From contig JAFPZK010000010.1 of assembly GCA_017417315.1 (NCBI GenBank), positions 1 to 44,091 on the forward strand: a DNA stretch of 44,091 nucleotides. Reading direction: 5' to 3'. Numbering within the stretch: position 1 is the first letter of the stretch; the number at the start of each line of letters is the position of its first letter. The notes beneath the pieces are model-generated. The model had not been told where the DNA came from. It was given only the letters and a program-made list of their open reading frames with translations, and ran no database searches. The stretch comes from Bacteroidales bacterium. GTDB taxonomy: Bacteria; Bacteroidota; Bacteroidia; Bacteroidales; UBA3824. The position numbers and the translations under genes are program-made. Shown here in pieces: positions 43,215 through 44,091 of the stretch.

Positions 43215-43937
43215 ATGAAAAAGTTTTTAATAATATTTTCGGTGTTTTGCCTTGCCGCTTGTGATGACGGCGACATTGAGGAAAAAGTCAGTTATCAGCA
43301 GGAAGGCATAAAAGTAGCCGTTGATGTTGAAATTTCGGGCGTTGATTCTTGGCCTGAGGGTTACAGCGTTACGCTTTCGGGCTTTGAAAACGAGAAAAAC
43401 GACAAAGACATTGCTGAATATTCAGAAATTTCAAAACAGATAATCCCGAACGGTAAGAGTAAAATGCACCTTACTTTGGGTGGTATTCCTCAGAGTGTCA
43501 ACTATTTGGAAATAACGGTGATAAACCGTATCCGTCAGCGTGCGGTAACGTTATGGCAGTATCCGCTTTCGTCTGACGACAAAAGTTCGCGCGACACGAT
43601 AGTTTTTAATGTCGGTGAAATCAAAGCGGGAATGTTCAGTTATATTCAGAATGAGTATTTTAACAATTCATGCGCGAATTGTCATGGTTTGGGCGAACAT
43701 GCTGCTGCCGGATTGTTTTTGACGGAGGGTAAAAGTTTTGCGGCAATGGTCGGCGCAAAATCTGCCAAACGTCCTGACATTAATATTGTTACGCCCGGCG
43801 ATACGGCGAATAGTGCGTTGCATTTGATACTTCACGGCAATTTTCCCGAAGTAAAGCACAATCACAAAGACAAACTCGCCACCGAAAAGGATAAAGAGTT
43901 GATAGATTTGTGGATTATGAGCGGGGCAAAGGAATGA
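43215..43937 (+). CDS. Monohaem c-type cytochrome-like lipoprotein
   Basis: 240 residues with lipobox CLAAC (Cys16). The N-terminal 120 residues form an all-beta domain (GIKVAVDVEISGVDSWPEGY, YLEITVINRIRQRAVTLW). A single haem-c motif CANCH follows near 153-157 (NNSCANCHGLGEHAAAGLFL), then a helical C-terminus (KDKELIDLWIMSGAKE), like the small cytochrome-type domains of Bacteroidota and Planctomycetota. No strong Met ligand is evident; His in KHNH might serve. It closes the imelysin/di-haem/porin set and could deliver or take electrons at the outer membrane. Confidence 0.85.
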   Translation: MKKFLIIFSVFCLAACDDGDIEEKVSYQQEGIKVAVDVEISGVDSWPEGYSVTLSGFENEKNDKDIAEYSEISKQIIPNGKSKMHLTLGGIPQSVNYLEITVINRIRQRAVTLWQYPLSSDDKSSRDTIVFNVGEIKAGMFSYIQNEYFNNSCANCHGLGEHAAAGLFLTEGKSFAAMVGAKSAKRPDINIVTPGDTANSALHLILHGNFPEVKHNHKDKLATEKDKELIDLWIMSGAKE

Positions 43938-43954
43938 CCGTATATGAAAGATTG

Positions 43955-44091
43955 TCACACGGATTTGCAAATTACTACATAATTTGCGGATAAGAGAAAA
44001 TAAAAAATACACCGTGTTTTATGTAGTAAAACACAAATCCGTGTGATAAAAAATTGTCACACGGATTTGCAAATTACTACATAATTTGCGG
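43955..44091. repeat. Alternating hairpin repeats with constant ACTACAT loop (array leaves the window)
   Basis: Three copies in +,-,+ orientation. Copy 1 is 43955-43989, copy 2 is the reverse complement at 44012-44046, and copy 3 is 44057-44091, a 102-base period from copy 1. Each reads TCACACGGATTT, then a 7-base stem, the loop ACTACAT, the complementary 7-base stem, and GG. Stems are GCAAATT/AATTTGC in copies 1 and 3 but GTGTTTT/AAAACAC in copy 2. A 39-base identical block (43951-43989 = 44053-44091) reaches the window end. Confidence 0.9.

Overview
The window looks like a chromosomal segment of a Bacteroidota member, most likely Bacteroidales. The support is: promoters with a TAnnTTTG -7 element (TAATTTTG, TATATTTG) and often a TTG about 20 bases upstream; AT-rich leaders with almost no Shine-Dalgarno sequences; an oversized SecA with an SEC-C tail; a TonB receptor; OmpP1/FadL-, OprP- and imelysin-type envelope proteins; many lipoproteins; a peptidase with a type IX secretion C-terminal tail; and purine-pathway PurH split into two proteins. 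There are no rRNA, tRNA or CRISPR loci that I can see.

Layout. 1-98 is the edge of an insertion-sequence-like HTH gene, followed by about 360 gene-poor bases. 491-4247 holds a secreted CE6/SASA-like esterase and a three-gene overlapping operon: a truncated UDP-galactopyranose-mutase-like protein, IMP cyclohydrolase, and AICAR formyltransferase. 4292-4628 is the wreck of a PIN toxin with its upstream small partner. 4738-12695 carries secA, rlmD, a short-chain dehydrogenase, a BASS-family transporter and a MATE exporter. The MATE gene belongs to a TonB receptor / LuxR-type regulator / MATE operon (15155-11340). 15282-19388 is pta-ackA plus an MFS-acyltransferase fusion. 19451-26095 has a DUF4783-like gene, nadC, a Ser/Tyr/His-rich lipoprotein, a FadL-like protein, and a Cache-HAMP-GAF-PAS sensor with no output domain. 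32009-26133 is a leftward five-gene run starting with pncA-pncB (NAD salvage). nadC elsewhere in the window gives the de novo branch that meets pncB at nicotinate mononucleotide.

32117-35127 contains a tannase/feruloyl-esterase-like hydrolase, a Fibrobacter-type paralogous-domain lipoprotein and a SUMF1-domain protein. From 35323 to 43937 all genes run rightward: porin, [zincin lipoprotein + two small lipoproteins], imelysin (M75), di-haem oxidoreductase, OprP-like porin, monohaem c-type lipoprotein. The imelysin/di-haem/porin/cytochrome set looks like an iron- or redox-related envelope system. Its likely promoter at 35292 is preceded by two identical 18-base palindromes 32 bases apart.

Most notable. 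The bracketed trio is much more AT-rich than its neighbours. It is flanked by an 89-base near-perfect direct repeat that carries the imelysin leader and lipoprotein signal peptide, so a foreign cargo appears to have been inserted behind a copied leader. The last 140 bases hold alternating-orientation hairpin repeats with a constant loop and stems that differ between copies yet keep pairing, and this array runs out of the window.
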